Shown here one piece after another: positions 1-9,504 of a stretch of DNA of 64,000 bases (the stretch's first letter is position 1; each line of letters starts with the position of its first letter). The DNA is taken from the NCBI GenBank assembly GCA_036703315.1, contig DATNPH010000120.1, positions 1 through 64,000 of the forward strand. The letters are read 5' to 3'. The DNA is from DATNPH01 sp036703315. GTDB lineage: Bacteria; Cyanobacteriota; Cyanobacteriia; Cyanobacteriales; Coleofasciculaceae. The notes under the pieces are model-generated. The model did not search any database. It was not told the origin of the DNA and was given only the letters and a program-made list of their open reading frames with translations. The translations under genes were made by a program, and so were the position numbers.

Positions 1-554
1 CAGTAGTGCAAGCCAAAAGCATCACAAGTGAAGATCAGCTGCGTCCCAGCATCGTAGCTAAAAATAGTATCAGGCCAGTGCAAGTTAGGCGCATTCACGA
101 ATTCTAGAACGTGTCCTTTGCCTAAATCTAGCTTGTCGCCATTTTTGACGATGAGGCGCTCAAAAGGTTCATGCACAAAATCTTCGAGAAACTGAATGGC
201 TACCTTTGACCCCACCACAGTCACTTGAGGTGCTAACTGGAGGACATCTTTCACCAAACCGCTGTGGTCTGGCTCGGTGTGGCTAATAATCAGGTAATCA
301 ATTTCTGTAGGATTAATCAGTCCTTTCAGGGTGTCTAAATACAGCTGACGAAACTTTTCATGAGATGTGTCAACTAAAGCAATTTTCTCGCCCCGAATCA
401 GGAAGGAGTTATAAGTGGTGCCATTTTGTAGCCCAAATTCAATGTCAAAGCGATCGCGATCCCAGTCCAACGAGCGAATTGCTGTTGTGTCTGGTGCAAT
501 ATTGCCAGTTTGTATTGTTAACCGCTTTTGGCTTCGGTCGCTGAGAGTTACCAT
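1..554 (-). CDS. Flavodiiron protein (diflavin flavoprotein), N-terminal part, cut by window edge
   Basis: About 185 residues of the N-terminal metallo-beta-lactamase-like di-iron domain are present; the flavodoxin and flavin reductase domains would lie beyond position 1. The protein begins MVTLSDRSQKRLTIQ. The iron-ligand motif HTEPDH (H92, E94, D96, H97) is intact, followed by NLHWPD and TCDAFG, which carry the next His and Asp ligands. Cyanobacterial Flv proteins reduce O2 to water with electrons from the photosynthetic chain. Complete ligands point to the Flv3/Flv4-like class rather than the Flv1/Flv2-like class; that assignment is inference, because the rest of the gene and its neighbours are outside the window. 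The start at 554 is the only in-frame ATG ahead of the conserved domain. Confidence 0.9.
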   Translation of the reverse strand, partial: MVTLSDRSQKRLTIQTGNIAPDTTAIRSLDWDRDRFDIEFGLQNGTTYNSFLIRGEKIALVDTSHEKFRQLYLDTLKGLINPTEIDYLIISHTEPDHSGLVKDVLQLAPQVTVVGSKVAIQFLEDFVHEPFERLIVKNGDKLDLGKGHVLEFVNAPNLHWPDTIFSYDAGTQLIFTCDAFGLHY

Positions 555-1213
555 TTTTTGACTCCTTAAATCAACTACTTTTAAGCTCTTTATTTTTTCT
601 TTATTTTTACACAGTTGACTCGTAAAGCTTGAGCCAAAAACCTACTACGAAGCTAAATAGCCTGAAATTTAGGAAGAAAAGTTCTTTGCTTTGGACGATT
701 AACTTTTCCTAGATTGTGCATAAGCCGTTGCTATCATTTGATGATATTTGGCACCTCTAAGGAGAAGACTGAATCTAAATTATGACTTTTGACAGCATGT
801 TTTCAATTTATAGGTAGGGGAGAATATGGCATAGAGCATAAGTCTTCTTCCCTGCTCTCCTAGAAGGGAACATTTAGTATGAGTCAGCTATGGGACGCCA
901 TGCGCCTCGCACGAAAAGAAGCCATGAAAATCTTTTCCCTACTCCCCATTTTCAAGACAGTTAGAGGTGAACTCAACGTAGCTATCACTTCTTTATAGTA
1001 GCTTGAGTATAAATACCTAGCAAATTAATTTAATCAGCATTCTGACGATAATAGCGACATCTCAAATCTCATCCATGCCTTGGTGTCCTGAAGATGGCAC
1101 GAATGTCCTAAAAGCCTAGTCTACTAGTTAGGTACGCAGTGCTGCTATGGAGATTGTTGACTGGGAAGCGAAGGATTTTTGATTGAAAACTCTCTTTGTC
1201 CTTAGAATTAGCC
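555..1213. other. Intergenic region, mostly without recognisable genes
   Basis: This stretch separates the divergent-side flavodiiron gene from the cNMP-binding gene. It should hold the flavodiiron promoter in the AT-rich part around 580-620. One small forward ORF (879-998) is listed separately. I see no tRNA, terminator or known RNA. Confidence 0.5.
879..998 (+). CDS. Possible small protein, 39 residues
   Basis: An ATG at 879 opens 39 codons (begins MSQLWDAMRLARKEAMKIFS) ending in TAG at 996-998. A purine-rich AGAAGG lies about 10 bases upstream and could act as a ribosome binding site. The N-terminal half is amphipathic and basic. I recognise no family. It may equally be a chance ORF or a remnant; only conservation in relatives would decide. 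Confidence 0.25.
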   Translation: MSQLWDAMRLARKEAMKIFSLLPIFKTVRGELNVAITSL

Positions 1214-1843
1214 TTACTCAGGGAGTACGGCATAATCACTGTTTTTCAAGCGTCTGAGCAACCAATCAAATCTGGCTGTTGCCAGCTTAACGTTTTCGAG
1301 CATTTCGGGAGATAGATCCTCTGTGCCATGGTCTTCATTCAGCAGCTGACCTTTGGCATAGCCGAGATATCTAACCGTACCTCGTAGTCGGGTGGACAGA
1401 AAAATAGCGATCGCTCGGTAAAAGCGGGAGGCAAATCCTTCATCCTTTTTCAGTTTTTCAAGTAATACACCGCGTGGAATAGATAAAACGAGGGAGTTTT
1501 CAACAGCCTGAACGGTGGCAGAGGGCGGACGCGAGTCCGCAAAGGACATTTCCCCAACCACCGCACCGCTTGTTAAGCGAGAAATCGTCTTGCCTTCCAA
1601 GGCAGCGACGGAAACGGACAACGTTCCCTCTAGGAGAATGTGCAGTGTATCTATGGTCTGACCTTCCTGGATGAGGACAGTGCCAGCAGCAACTTCCTCT
1701 CGACGACCTATAGAGATCATCCAATCAATGTCATCGTCGTCTAGTTCACCCAGTAAAAAAAATACTCTTTTCATAACGGCTGTTTTTTCTCTCATTGTGG
1801 TACCGGGAGGGCTTTTGCACTTCCTGACACACCCTGATTTCAA
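1214..1843 (-). CDS. Cyclic-nucleotide-binding (Crp-like sensor) domain protein
   Basis: The single recognisable domain is a cNMP-binding beta-roll at about residues 27-145, with the turns EEVAAGTVLIQEGQ and GAVVGEMSFAD followed by a long helix. No helix-turn-helix follows, so it is not a complete Crp/FNR transcription factor; the last 60 residues look helical. The phosphate-binding cassette reads GEMSFADSRPPSATV. The Arg that normally contacts the cyclic phosphate (RxATV/RSATV in the family) is Pro here, so ligand binding may be lost or altered. The longest frame starts at 1843, but the ATG giving MKRVFFLLGELDDDD (residue 24, position 1774) fits the domain better. The gene stands alone between intergenic stretches. 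Confidence 0.75.
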   Translation of the reverse strand: MKSGCVRKCKSPPGTTMREKTAVMKRVFFLLGELDDDDIDWMISIGRREEVAAGTVLIQEGQTIDTLHILLEGTLSVSVAALEGKTISRLTSGAVVGEMSFADSRPPSATVQAVENSLVLSIPRGVLLEKLKKDEGFASRFYRAIAIFLSTRLRGTVRYLGYAKGQLLNEDHGTEDLSPEMLENVKLATARFDWLLRRLKNSDYAVLPE

Positions 1844-2095
1844 TGGATTGAAGATTTTAGATCTGAAGTCGCTGACTAACCATATAGTTCATAGTTCAGT
1901 ATGAAGCTGAAGGTTGCCAGAAGCTGGCAATATTTTTTAACCTTTGTAGCACTCATACTGTAACGTTTACAAAAATCCAGCACTTTATCGTAGAAACTAG
2001 AGAACATGGGATGAAGTGCAACAGCTGTCTTGAGGTTGCTGATCAGCAATATACATCCTTTCAGTGTAGGAGCAAATTGAATCGTCGGTTGGATT

Positions 2096-2869
2096 ATGAA
2101 ACAGTCCACCAATAACTTAGATCGAGACAACGTCAGGCAATTCCTCAACCTAATTGCTATCCTTGCTGCTTTTGCTATTAATGTTTTGGCGAATGTAGCT
2201 CCAATTAACGGACTCACGATTGGCGCGATCTCCAATACATTGTTTAGGGAGGTTTTGGTCACTCCAGCCAACTATGCTTTTGCAATCTGGGGAATTATAT
2301 ACCTAGGTTTGGTTAGCTTTGGGGTCTACCAGGTATTGCCTGCACAGCGGCAAAACCCGACTGTGCGTCGGATGGGCTATCTTTTGATACTGGCTTGCTT
2401 GGCTCAGATTTGTTGGGTCGTTCTGTTTCAGAATCGATTATTCACGCTCTCATTGGTGGCAATGCTGGGGATTTTGCTCCCCTTGATTAGGATTTATCTG
2501 CGGTTGGAAATTGGCAAGCAAGAGGTTTCAAGGACTCACAAGTGGTTAATTCACATTCCCTTGAGTATCTATCTAGCTTGGATTAGTGTAGCGACTATCG
2601 TTAATGTGGCGCTGACGCTCTATAACTTAGGTTGGAGTGGTTGGGGTATAAACCCCCAACTGTGGACAGTAATCGCGCTAATTATAGGCGCAGCTATTGC
2701 TACAGCCGTGAGTATCGTGCGAGCTGACATGGCTTTTACCCTTGTAATTATTTGGGCATTCGTGGCGATTGCCGTGCGTCAAGCGGCTCAACCGCTGATT
2801 GCTCTAACAGCAGGAGGATTAGCGATCGCTCTTGGGCTAGTCCTCTTGTTGAGCAGACTGCGCCGCTAG
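2096..2869 (+). CDS. TspO/MBR-related integral membrane protein
   Basis: 257 residues with about eight hydrophobic segments (roughly 17-37, 60-80, 92-112, 117-136, 148-170, 186-205, 212-230, 232-252). The signature IPLSIYLAWISVATIVNV and the preceding PANYAFAIWGIIYLG match the cyanobacterial tryptophan-rich sensory-like family. Members of the TspO superfamily bind porphyrins or other hydrophobic ligands in membranes, but this long form has no firmly assigned role. The ATG at 2096 directly follows an AT-rich leader, and no alternative start is needed. It is monocistronic, with the response regulator converging from the other strand. Confidence 0.75.
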   Translation: MKQSTNNLDRDNVRQFLNLIAILAAFAINVLANVAPINGLTIGAISNTLFREVLVTPANYAFAIWGIIYLGLVSFGVYQVLPAQRQNPTVRRMGYLLILACLAQICWVVLFQNRLFTLSLVAMLGILLPLIRIYLRLEIGKQEVSRTHKWLIHIPLSIYLAWISVATIVNVALTLYNLGWSGWGINPQLWTVIALIIGAAIATAVSIVRADMAFTLVIIWAFVAIAVRQAAQPLIALTAGGLAIALGLVLLLSRLRR

Positions 2870-2978
2870 GTAGGTTACACCAAGTTGAGGTCAAACGCTG
2901 TATTTTCGTTTAAAGATTTGAACGCTAGAACACTTTGCTGAACTGTCCAATCTTCTAGCTTTCCAATGAACTTGATCG

Positions 2979-3344
2979 CTATCCTCGCAAAAGCTGCTTG
3001 ACTGTACCGACTAGCTCTTGAGGATGAAAAGGCTTAGAAATATAAGCATCGGCACCTTGCTTTATACCCCAGTAGCGATCAAATTCTTCTCTCTTAGCAG
3101 AACACATCACCACTGCCATATTTTGGGTTTTCGCGTTGGCTTTGAGCCGACGGCAGACTTCGTAGCCATTCATTCGGGGCATGATGATGTCTAGAACTAC
3201 GAGATCGGGAGCATGACCCTGAATCTGCTCTAGCGCTTCAACGCCATCACTAGCAACAATAACACTCAGACCACTTCCTTTGAGTAGTTCTGAGATCATC
3301 TCCCGTTGAGCCAAGCTATCCTCTACCACCAGAACTGTACTCAT
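2979..3344 (-). CDS. CheY/PilH-like single-domain response regulator
   Basis: 121 residues making one receiver domain and nothing else. The acidic pocket is E8-D9, the phospho-acceptor D52 lies in VVLDIIMPRMNG, the switch Ser is S82 (VVMCSAKRE) and the conserved Lys is K104 (YISKPFHP). Receivers of this type work by protein-protein contact, typically in taxis or type IV pilus pathways. No cognate kinase is adjacent; the nearest hybrid-type sensor is the kinase at 18.3-21.4 kb, which is not linked by operon. The ATG at 3344 matches the usual start right before the first beta strand. Confidence 0.9.
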   Translation of the reverse strand: MSTVLVVEDSLAQREMISELLKGSGLSVIVASDGVEALEQIQGHAPDLVVLDIIMPRMNGYEVCRRLKANAKTQNMAVVMCSAKREEFDRYWGIKQGADAYISKPFHPQELVGTVKQLLRG

Positions 3345-3533
3345 AACTCCCTACCTACTTTGCTTCTTCATATGTTAACCACAAAGTGTAAGACACTTTG
3401 TTTGCGCATTTCTTGGGTAATCACTTATGTCTATGTGCTTTTACTCTGAGCACCCTGTTAATAGTGTTACCCACATGGCTGTTAATCTACTCAGCTTGGT
3501 TCACTGGTTTTTATGCATTGCAGATAGTTAGAG

Positions 3534-5096
3534 CTAGCGTCTTTTTGGACGCCCTAGAGTAGTGATATAAAGAACGGCTTCATCGGATGGTATACCTAAA
3601 ACTTCATTGACTTGGTTATCAAAGAAGCCACCTATACCACTGACTCCCAAATCTAGGCGAATTGCTGCTAAGTTTAGCCGTTGACCTAGATGACCAGCAT
3701 CCATGTGGAGGTAGCGGTAAGCGCGATCGCCAACTGTTGCCACAGCTTTTTTCAAGTCCGCTGTGTGGAACACAACCGCACTTGCATCTCGACCCAACTC
3801 TTGTCCCAGACACAAGTAGTGCAACTCGCGCCGGAAGTTTTTAAATCGAATCTGCCTTAACTCTTGGGCTCTGGGTGCGTAATAGTAGCAACCTTCTTCT
3901 AAGTCAGTCACTCCAGACACGGCGACAAACGTTTCAATTAAGTCGAAAACAAAATAATCTGGCGAACCATCTAGCCCTTGCTCAATATAGTGCTGGGGTT
4001 GGTAAGTGAAATCCAGTATGGCTTTAAGTTCGTCCAGTGTCAAATTCGCTCCATTGTAAGCACGAGTAGAGCGCCGTTTGAGAATAGTGTTTTCCAGTCT
4101 ATGTAGAGGTAATTCTTCAGAGATTGCTCCTCGCCAATCGATGGGCATTGTATCGGTTGAGACTTTAGAACAGAAAGGAAAGTTGTACTTATCTTCTAGT
4201 TGTCCTTCGCCTTCTGGAACGCGTAAATTCTCATTCTCAATTTGCCAATTCCCGATGTCATGGATTTGGGTAGCGTGATGCAAGTAGCTCAGCAATTCTC
4301 CATTTGGAATTTCTGGATAATTAATTTGACTAGTAGAAGGCAACACCGTTGGGGTAGGTAGTAAATGTTGTCTCGGATTGAGCTTATCGGCTAAGGGAAT
4401 CACCGCGATCGCGCCTTCTTGTTCTGGGTCAAGATAAAACAGATTGTTCAGCATCTCATCCGCAAAACTGCCAATTAAGTGAGGTCGGTAGTCCGCTAGT
4501 GCAGAGGCTAACTCAATATTGCCCAGCACATGACCTGTGTCCAGAAAAATTCGCCGATAAGCCCGGTCTTCATAGCGCCAAGCTGAACGATAAAACACCG
4601 ATGTAATTACAATCGCTATGTCAGTACTTGCCAAAACTGGATGCCAGAAACAGGCGTCTTGGAGAATCGACCAAACCTCACTCTCCCAAAAATGAACTAG
4701 AGAATGGGTAAGGCACTGATAGTTGTACAGTCCGGTTGGTAAGCACGGTGTGCCACGAGAAATTAGATAAACCTCCGCTGGATATAATCCACCGGCAGAG
4801 GGAGCGGCTCGGAGATATAGTGGTGAACCCATTGTCGGTACCCTCGCTGTCAAGCCATAGCTGCAAAACAGCAGCCGCGACAGCCGTTGCCAGGTTTTAC
4901 CCGGTTCATCTGTAAATGTCTGGGAGTCTTCTTTTAGGTAGGGCTTGAGGTCAAAGTTAGCGCCGACTTTGTAGTCTTTATAAGGTACAGGTTGCTTCTC
5001 CCAATCCAGTCCCTTATTTTTTGCCGCGATCGTTTCCGGATCGTATTTGGTGCGCTCATGGTAGTGCTGAGCAATCGATAATTGCTGTTGTGACAT
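3534..5096 (-). CDS. SagB/ThcOx-family nitroreductase-like dehydrogenase, two-domain
   Basis: 520 residues containing two nitroreductase-fold units: residues about 60-260 (LLFCSYGLTARVP, RAAPSAGGLYPAEVYLI) and about 330-520 (RRSTRAYNGANLTLDELK, HLGQRLNLAAIRLDLGVSGIGGFFDN). The RxSxRxY/F and SAGGxYP motifs are the FMN-site hallmarks of the SagB/ThcOx group. Some members oxidise azolines in thiazole/oxazole peptide antibiotics. No YcaO, precursor peptide or transporter is adjacent, so a role in such a pathway is not supported here. The stand-alone two-domain form is common in cyanobacteria and its substrate is unknown to me. The start at 5096 (MSQQQLSIAQHYHERTKY) is the family-typical one. Confidence 0.8.
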   Translation of the reverse strand: MSQQQLSIAQHYHERTKYDPETIAAKNKGLDWEKQPVPYKDYKVGANFDLKPYLKEDSQTFTDEPGKTWQRLSRLLFCSYGLTARVPTMGSPLYLRAAPSAGGLYPAEVYLISRGTPCLPTGLYNYQCLTHSLVHFWESEVWSILQDACFWHPVLASTDIAIVITSVFYRSAWRYEDRAYRRIFLDTGHVLGNIELASALADYRPHLIGSFADEMLNNLFYLDPEQEGAIAVIPLADKLNPRQHLLPTPTVLPSTSQINYPEIPNGELLSYLHHATQIHDIGNWQIENENLRVPEGEGQLEDKYNFPFCSKVSTDTMPIDWRGAISEELPLHRLENTILKRRSTRAYNGANLTLDELKAILDFTYQPQHYIEQGLDGSPDYFVFDLIETFVAVSGVTDLEEGCYYYAPRAQELRQIRFKNFRRELHYLCLGQELGRDASAVVFHTADLKKAVATVGDRAYRYLHMDAGHLGQRLNLAAIRLDLGVSGIGGFFDNQVNEVLGIPSDEAVLYITTLGRPKRR

Positions 5097-5530
5097 AGTA
5101 GTTTCAAGGCGTTTGGAGCTTCGCTTTTCATCTTGACATTCAAGAGCACCTAACTTGTCAGATCAATCCGATGAGCATGTACCAAAATAACCGAGATTTA
5201 GGCATTAACGACTGGTGAGGGGCTATCCGTAAGATTGTTCCTATCACCTACTGCAACAAAGCCTATTGTTTGAGAAATCGGCTTTTTGGTAAGTCCTCGT
5301 AACGATGACACAAGCCTGTGCTCACCTGTTAGAAAGCATTTTTACTTAATTTTGTCAAGCATAGTCGAGATACAACTAAAAATCTTTACAAATATAAAAA
5401 GAAAGTTACAAAAAATGTGTAATTTGCTACAGTGCCTTACTTTAAAAAAAGGATTAGGCAAAAACACTTATTGACATCCAAAGACCAATAAAAAACCCAC
5501 GAGGAGGCAGCCAACGCATCTGGGGCAAAA
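5097..5530. other. Divergent intergenic region
   Basis: Leaders of the SagB-like gene (minus) and the pentapeptide gene (plus) face away from each other here. The middle (5330-5460) is very AT-rich and probably holds promoters. A strong AGGAGG at about 5503 lies some 20 bases ahead of the pentapeptide start, farther than usual. No gene-like frame is convincing. Confidence 0.45.
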
Positions 5531-6130
5531 GTGCAGATGAAGAAAATTGGTGGAGCAGACTTACTGGCTCAATACGCCAGCGGTAGACGAGATTTTAGTG
5601 AAAGAGACATTAGTGAAGCGGACTTATTTGAAGCCAATCTACAAGGGATCAATTTTACTGGCAGCAACCTTCGAAAGATCTACCTGCCTTACTCTAACCT
5701 GAGTCAAGCCGAGTTGCAGCAAGCCCAACTTCAGGCAGCCCAACTGAGTAATGCCCAACTCTACCAGGTAAATCTATCGAATGCAGACCTGGAGGAAGCA
5801 AATTTATCCAGAGCAACACTGCGGCGTGCTAATTTACGAGGCGCAAATCTGGCGCATGCCAATCTACGAGGGGCAGACCTAGCCAACGCAGACCTTAGTG
5901 GAGCGAATCTGAGTGATGCTGATTTGAGCGGTGCTAACCTGGAAAACGCTAACTTGACCAAAGCTCTGTTGAGAGGCAGCAATCTGTTTCGTACTCAGAA
6001 TGTTGATCTCTCTAATGCCTACCTGGATAGCTCAACGATTTATCCTGATGGGCACAGGTCAAATAATCTCCAATCTAGCGAGGAGTCAACCAGGGAGAGG
6101 CAGAAGGGAAAGGGAGAAGGAACCCTATAG
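5531..6130 (+). CDS. Pentapeptide-repeat protein
   Basis: 199 residues. From about residue 30 to 165 the sequence is an almost unbroken run of A(D/N)LxX pentapeptides (for example ANLRGANLAHANLRGADLAN), which fold into a right-handed quadrilateral beta-helix. No enzyme or membrane segment accompanies it. Such proteins are numerous in cyanobacteria and are mostly without assigned function. The frame can start at GTG 5531 or at ATG 5537, two codons later; the ATG is a plausible alternative. The last 20 residues (SSEESTRERQKGKGEG) are polar and outside the repeat. It is transcribed alone. Confidence 0.85.
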   Translation: MQMKKIGGADLLAQYASGRRDFSERDISEADLFEANLQGINFTGSNLRKIYLPYSNLSQAELQQAQLQAAQLSNAQLYQVNLSNADLEEANLSRATLRRANLRGANLAHANLRGADLANADLSGANLSDADLSGANLENANLTKALLRGSNLFRTQNVDLSNAYLDSSTIYPDGHRSNNLQSSEESTRERQKGKGEGTL

Positions 6131-6768
6131 ATAAATGTAGGGGCTTGAAACTCTTGACTAAAGCCTCAAGTGTAAAGAGTCAAGACTTACGCAAAGCCTC
6201 TATATGTAGGGTGGGCATTGAGGAAGAACATTCAATTGCTATTCTCCTCCCCCTGTTTCCTTTTTGGTAGCACTTACCAGAAACTCTCAACCCTTCATCC
6301 TGGTAGCTGCTCACTGATTTAGTAAACCCTATTAAAGGTTGTCTGGGTGTATTCACGCTTGTTCCACTCGGAATAAATGGATACATTCATAGGTAGATCT
6401 ATATTACTTTTTCACGCCGATTAGATTGCTATATAGTTATAAAGATTTTTGAGGTATCATATCACTTTTCACTCAGGAGTTTGCATCTTACTATCTCTCA
6501 TCACCTAGCATTCGGTTGTTAAAAACCAACCCACTGAAGGGGAGACGCGCTATAAGCTGTCTGTGCAAAAGGCCTAAGCTTTCTGCTGGTGATGAGGTGT
6601 CCTAATAATCCCGATCCATGCTTTTCGGCGAGGTGCTCACGGCAACGGGGCTGTAGCTCTTGAACTCAAACGTTTCGGAGGTTTTCGCAATACAGGCTAC
6701 TTGCCAACTTGACGCGTCACAGATTTATACATAGCGACTCACACGACAGCAGTTGAACAGTCATCACT
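6131..6768. other. Long leader/intergenic region ahead of the cyclase
   Basis: Two things can be seen. First, positions 6183-6222 carry AGACTTACGCAAAGCCTC followed by GTAGGGTGGGCATTG, which matches one end and the internal arm of the MITE at 29.43 kb, so this looks like half of such an element. Second, 6520-6720 is GC-rich with several short complementary stretches (for example CCTAAGCTTTCTGCTGG) and could be a structured 5' leader of the cyclase mRNA. I recognise no named riboswitch. A minus-strand frame at 6180-6386 is not convincing. Confidence 0.4.
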
Positions 6769-9504
6769 ATGACACTTTCTAACGTCGGTAGCATTCTGGC
6801 TACACTGACTCAGTTAACCCAATTTAATCGGACAAGCACCCTGACTCACCGAGTCAAAGACCTATCTGTGCCCGAATTCATCTGCTTGTTGGACTTCATC
6901 ACCGCCGAATTTCAGCAATTTCTGCGGGCGATCGAAATGATCAACAACGAAGCTTTAGAAACCATGCTAGAGCAGGTGATGGATGCTTTTACTCTGAAAA
7001 TAGGTCAAATCCTGCAAGCCGATCGCACTATTATCTTTCTAGTTGATGCCGACAAAGGTCAGCTCTGGGCAAAAATTCCTCATAGCGAACCCAACAAAGC
7101 GATGGACGCTACCGCATCTCGCTCCACTATCGAACTCCGAATTCCCCTGAATATTGGTCTTGCTGGTCACGTCGCGACAACTGGTGAGTCTCTCAATATC
7201 CCAGATGCCTACAACCACCCGCTATTCAACAAAGAAGTTGACGAACGCCCTGGCTATCATACCCACACCCTGTTGTGTATGCCGATTTTTAGCAGCAGCA
7301 AAAACGTAGTTGCCGTGGTGCAGTTGCTGAATAAAGCTGGGGACGTGCCATTTGATAGCGAAGACGAACAGCGATTCCGAGACTTTGCCGCTTCCATAGG
7401 CATCATACTCGAAACCTGTCAATCCTTCTACATGGCTGCCCGCAACCAACGGGGAGCCGCTGCGCTCCTGAGGGCAACAGCCTCTTTAGGTCAAAGCCTG
7501 GATTTAGAAGCGACATTACGTCTGGTAATGGATCAGGCTCGTGAGTTGATGCAAGCCGACCGCAGTACCCTGTTTATGCTTAGTAAAGAAACGGGCGAGC
7601 TTTGGAGCAAGGTGGCGACGGCAGATGGGGAAACTGTAATGGAAATTCGCATTCCGGCTAATCGAGGCATTGCCGGTTATGTTGCCTCAACCGGCCAGCC
7701 TTTAAATATTCCTGATGCCTACAAAGATCCCCGATTTGATCCCAGCACCGACAAAAAAACAGGTTATGTGACCCGAAATATCCTCTGCATGCCAGTGTTT
7801 AACTCAGGGGGTGATTTGATTGGTGTTACTCAGCTAATTAACAAGCACCAAGGCAGTTTCACCAGTTCTGATGAAGAGTTTATGCGGGCATTTAACATTC
7901 AGGCGGGGATTGCCTTGGAAAATGCCAAGCTCTTTGAAAACGTGCTCATCGAAAAGCAATATCAGAAAGATATTTTACAAAGTCTCTCCGACGCTGTAAT
8001 TTCCACAGATATGCAGGGTCGGATTGTCACAATCAATGATGCAGCTCTGGCGTTGCTAGGTTGTCCCCAAAGCAGCAAGGACAGTAAAAATCGGCAGTTG
8101 TGGGAATACAAACTTACAGGTCGCTACGTCTGGGAAGTGTTACCCATCGACCATCTCCAATGGCGTCTGCAAGACAGTCTAACCACTGGTGCTAAGCATT
8201 ATGTACCAGAGCAAAGCTTGACGGTTGGTTTGTTTAAACGTCCTCAAGAGTTGCAGACTAGTTGGTTGAATGTTCAAGGTGAAGCGTCGGGGGTTGCTAA
8301 CGCTGAGCCTATTAATGTCGCTAACGCTTCGCTAACGCTACCCAGGCAGTCTTCTCACCTTCAATCGTCTAATCTGCAACCTATAACGTCCTACTCGGCC
8401 GATGAGAGTTTTTATACTCTGGCGATCGCAAAGTCCGATGACCCAACTGTGTATATCCCCTGGAATGAGGCACCTTGGGACTCACACGCCTCAACTTACC
8501 TGTCGCATGAGCAAGTTCAGATCATTGAGCGTAGTATTAACCTGACCGTTAACCCCTTAACGAACCCCGAGGGAACGGTACGGGGGGGGCTGGTGGTATT
8601 AGAAGACATTAGCCGTGAAAAGCGGTTGAAGACCACGATGTATCGCTATATGACGCCCGGAGTTGCCGAGCAGGTGATGGCACTGGGTGAAGATGCGCTC
8701 ATGGTGGGCGAACGGAAGGACGTAACGATTCTATTTTCTGACATCCGGGGTTATACGACGCTGACAGAGAACTTGGGAGCCTCAGAGGTCGTGTCGCTTT
8801 TGAACAGGTATTTTGAAACAATGGTGGAGGCAGTCTTCAACCACGAAGGTACCTTGGACAAGTTTATTGGGGATGCCTTAATGGCAGTGTTTGGGGCACC
8901 ACTACCGTTAACGGAGAATCATGCTTGGATGGCTGTCCAGTCAGCACTGGATATGCGATCACGTTTGAAAGTGTTTAACCAGTCACGTCTGCTGGAAAAC
9001 CAGCCTCAAATCCACATTGGAATCGGGATTAGTTCCGGAGAGGTCGTTTCTGGCAATATTGGTTCCCACAAACGCATGGACTATACCGTGATTGGAGATG
9101 GGGTTAACTTAAGTGCTCGCCTAGAAAGTGCAACAAAAGAGTATGGTTGCGATATTATCTTGAGCGAATACACTTATAATCTGTGCCGCGATCGCATTTG
9201 TGTACGCGAATTAGATAGAATCCGGGTTAAGGGCAAAAACCAAGCCGTCAGTATTTACGAGTTGATTGGTGAAGTCGATATGCACCTCAACGACAGGAAG
9301 AAAACGTTTTTGGATCTCTATGCAGCAGGACGTCATGCTTACCTAAGTAGAGACTTCCAGAAAGCGATCGCCTACTTTAGCGATGCCTCTCAATTACAGC
9401 CAACTGACCAAGCTGTTAGCGCTCACCTAGATCGAGCAAAAAGCTATCTCAACCAACCACCTCCAGAGTTCTGGGATGGTGTTCACATAATGACAACGAA
9501 ATAA
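6769..9504 (+). CDS. Class III adenylate cyclase, GAF-GAF-PAS-cyclase-TPR (CyaB1/CyaB2-like)
   Basis: 911 residues. GAF-A lies at about 65-215 and GAF-B at 235-395; both end with the NKxxxF-DE motif (NKAGDVPFDSEDE, NKHQGSFTSSDEE) that marks cyclic-nucleotide-binding GAF domains. A PAS domain follows (about 400-620), then the cyclase domain (about 645-845). The two metal aspartates are D658 (FSDIRG) and D702 (GDALMAVFG). K698 and T773 are the purine-specifying pair of adenylate cyclases; N780 and R784 are the transition-state residues. A C-terminal TPR-like segment ends the protein. The order matches Anabaena CyaB1/CyaB2, where GAF domains sense cAMP and activate the cyclase. Residues about 508-525 contain an in-frame GCTAACGCT repeat insertion. 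Confidence 0.92.
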   Translation: MTLSNVGSILATLTQLTQFNRTSTLTHRVKDLSVPEFICLLDFITAEFQQFLRAIEMINNEALETMLEQVMDAFTLKIGQILQADRTIIFLVDADKGQLWAKIPHSEPNKAMDATASRSTIELRIPLNIGLAGHVATTGESLNIPDAYNHPLFNKEVDERPGYHTHTLLCMPIFSSSKNVVAVVQLLNKAGDVPFDSEDEQRFRDFAASIGIILETCQSFYMAARNQRGAAALLRATASLGQSLDLEATLRLVMDQARELMQADRSTLFMLSKETGELWSKVATADGETVMEIRIPANRGIAGYVASTGQPLNIPDAYKDPRFDPSTDKKTGYVTRNILCMPVFNSGGDLIGVTQLINKHQGSFTSSDEEFMRAFNIQAGIALENAKLFENVLIEKQYQKDILQSLSDAVISTDMQGRIVTINDAALALLGCPQSSKDSKNRQLWEYKLTGRYVWEVLPIDHLQWRLQDSLTTGAKHYVPEQSLTVGLFKRPQELQTSWLNVQGEASGVANAEPINVANASLTLPRQSSHLQSSNLQPITSYSADESFYTLAIAKSDDPTVYIPWNEAPWDSHASTYLSHEQVQIIERSINLTVNPLTNPEGTVRGGLVVLEDISREKRLKTTMYRYMTPGVAEQVMALGEDALMVGERKDVTILFSDIRGYTTLTENLGASEVVSLLNRYFETMVEAVFNHEGTLDKFIGDALMAVFGAPLPLTENHAWMAVQSALDMRSRLKVFNQSRLLENQPQIHIGIGISSGEVVSGNIGSHKRMDYTVIGDGVNLSARLESATKEYGCDIILSEYTYNLCRDRICVRELDRIRVKGKNQAVSIYELIGEVDMHLNDRKKTFLDLYAAGRHAYLSRDFQKAIAYFSDASQLQPTDQAVSAHLDRAKSYLNQPPPEFWDGVHIMTTK
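8296..8339 (+). repeat. GCTAACGCT repeat inserted in the cyclase PAS region
   Basis: GCTAACGCT occurs at 8296-8304, 8320-8328 and 8331-8339. The segment encodes a VANAEPINVANASLT linker with no counterpart in a normal PAS fold. It resembles the iterated GC-rich elements that cyanobacterial genomes tolerate in coding sequence, and the reading frame is preserved. Confidence 0.6.

Noticed and set aside
1876..2271. Minus-strand frame of 131 codons overlapping the TspO-like gene
   Set aside because: It is antisense to the well-supported membrane-protein gene, has no recognisable domain and no ribosome binding site.
3534..5096. Azoline-peptide biosynthesis cluster around the SagB-like gene
   Set aside because: No YcaO cyclodehydratase, precursor peptide or transporter is nearby, so the family name alone does not support a cluster.
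5286..5474. Short plus-strand frame in the AT-rich leader of the pentapeptide gene
   Set aside because: Low-complexity AT-rich sequence without protein-like character, likely promoter DNA.
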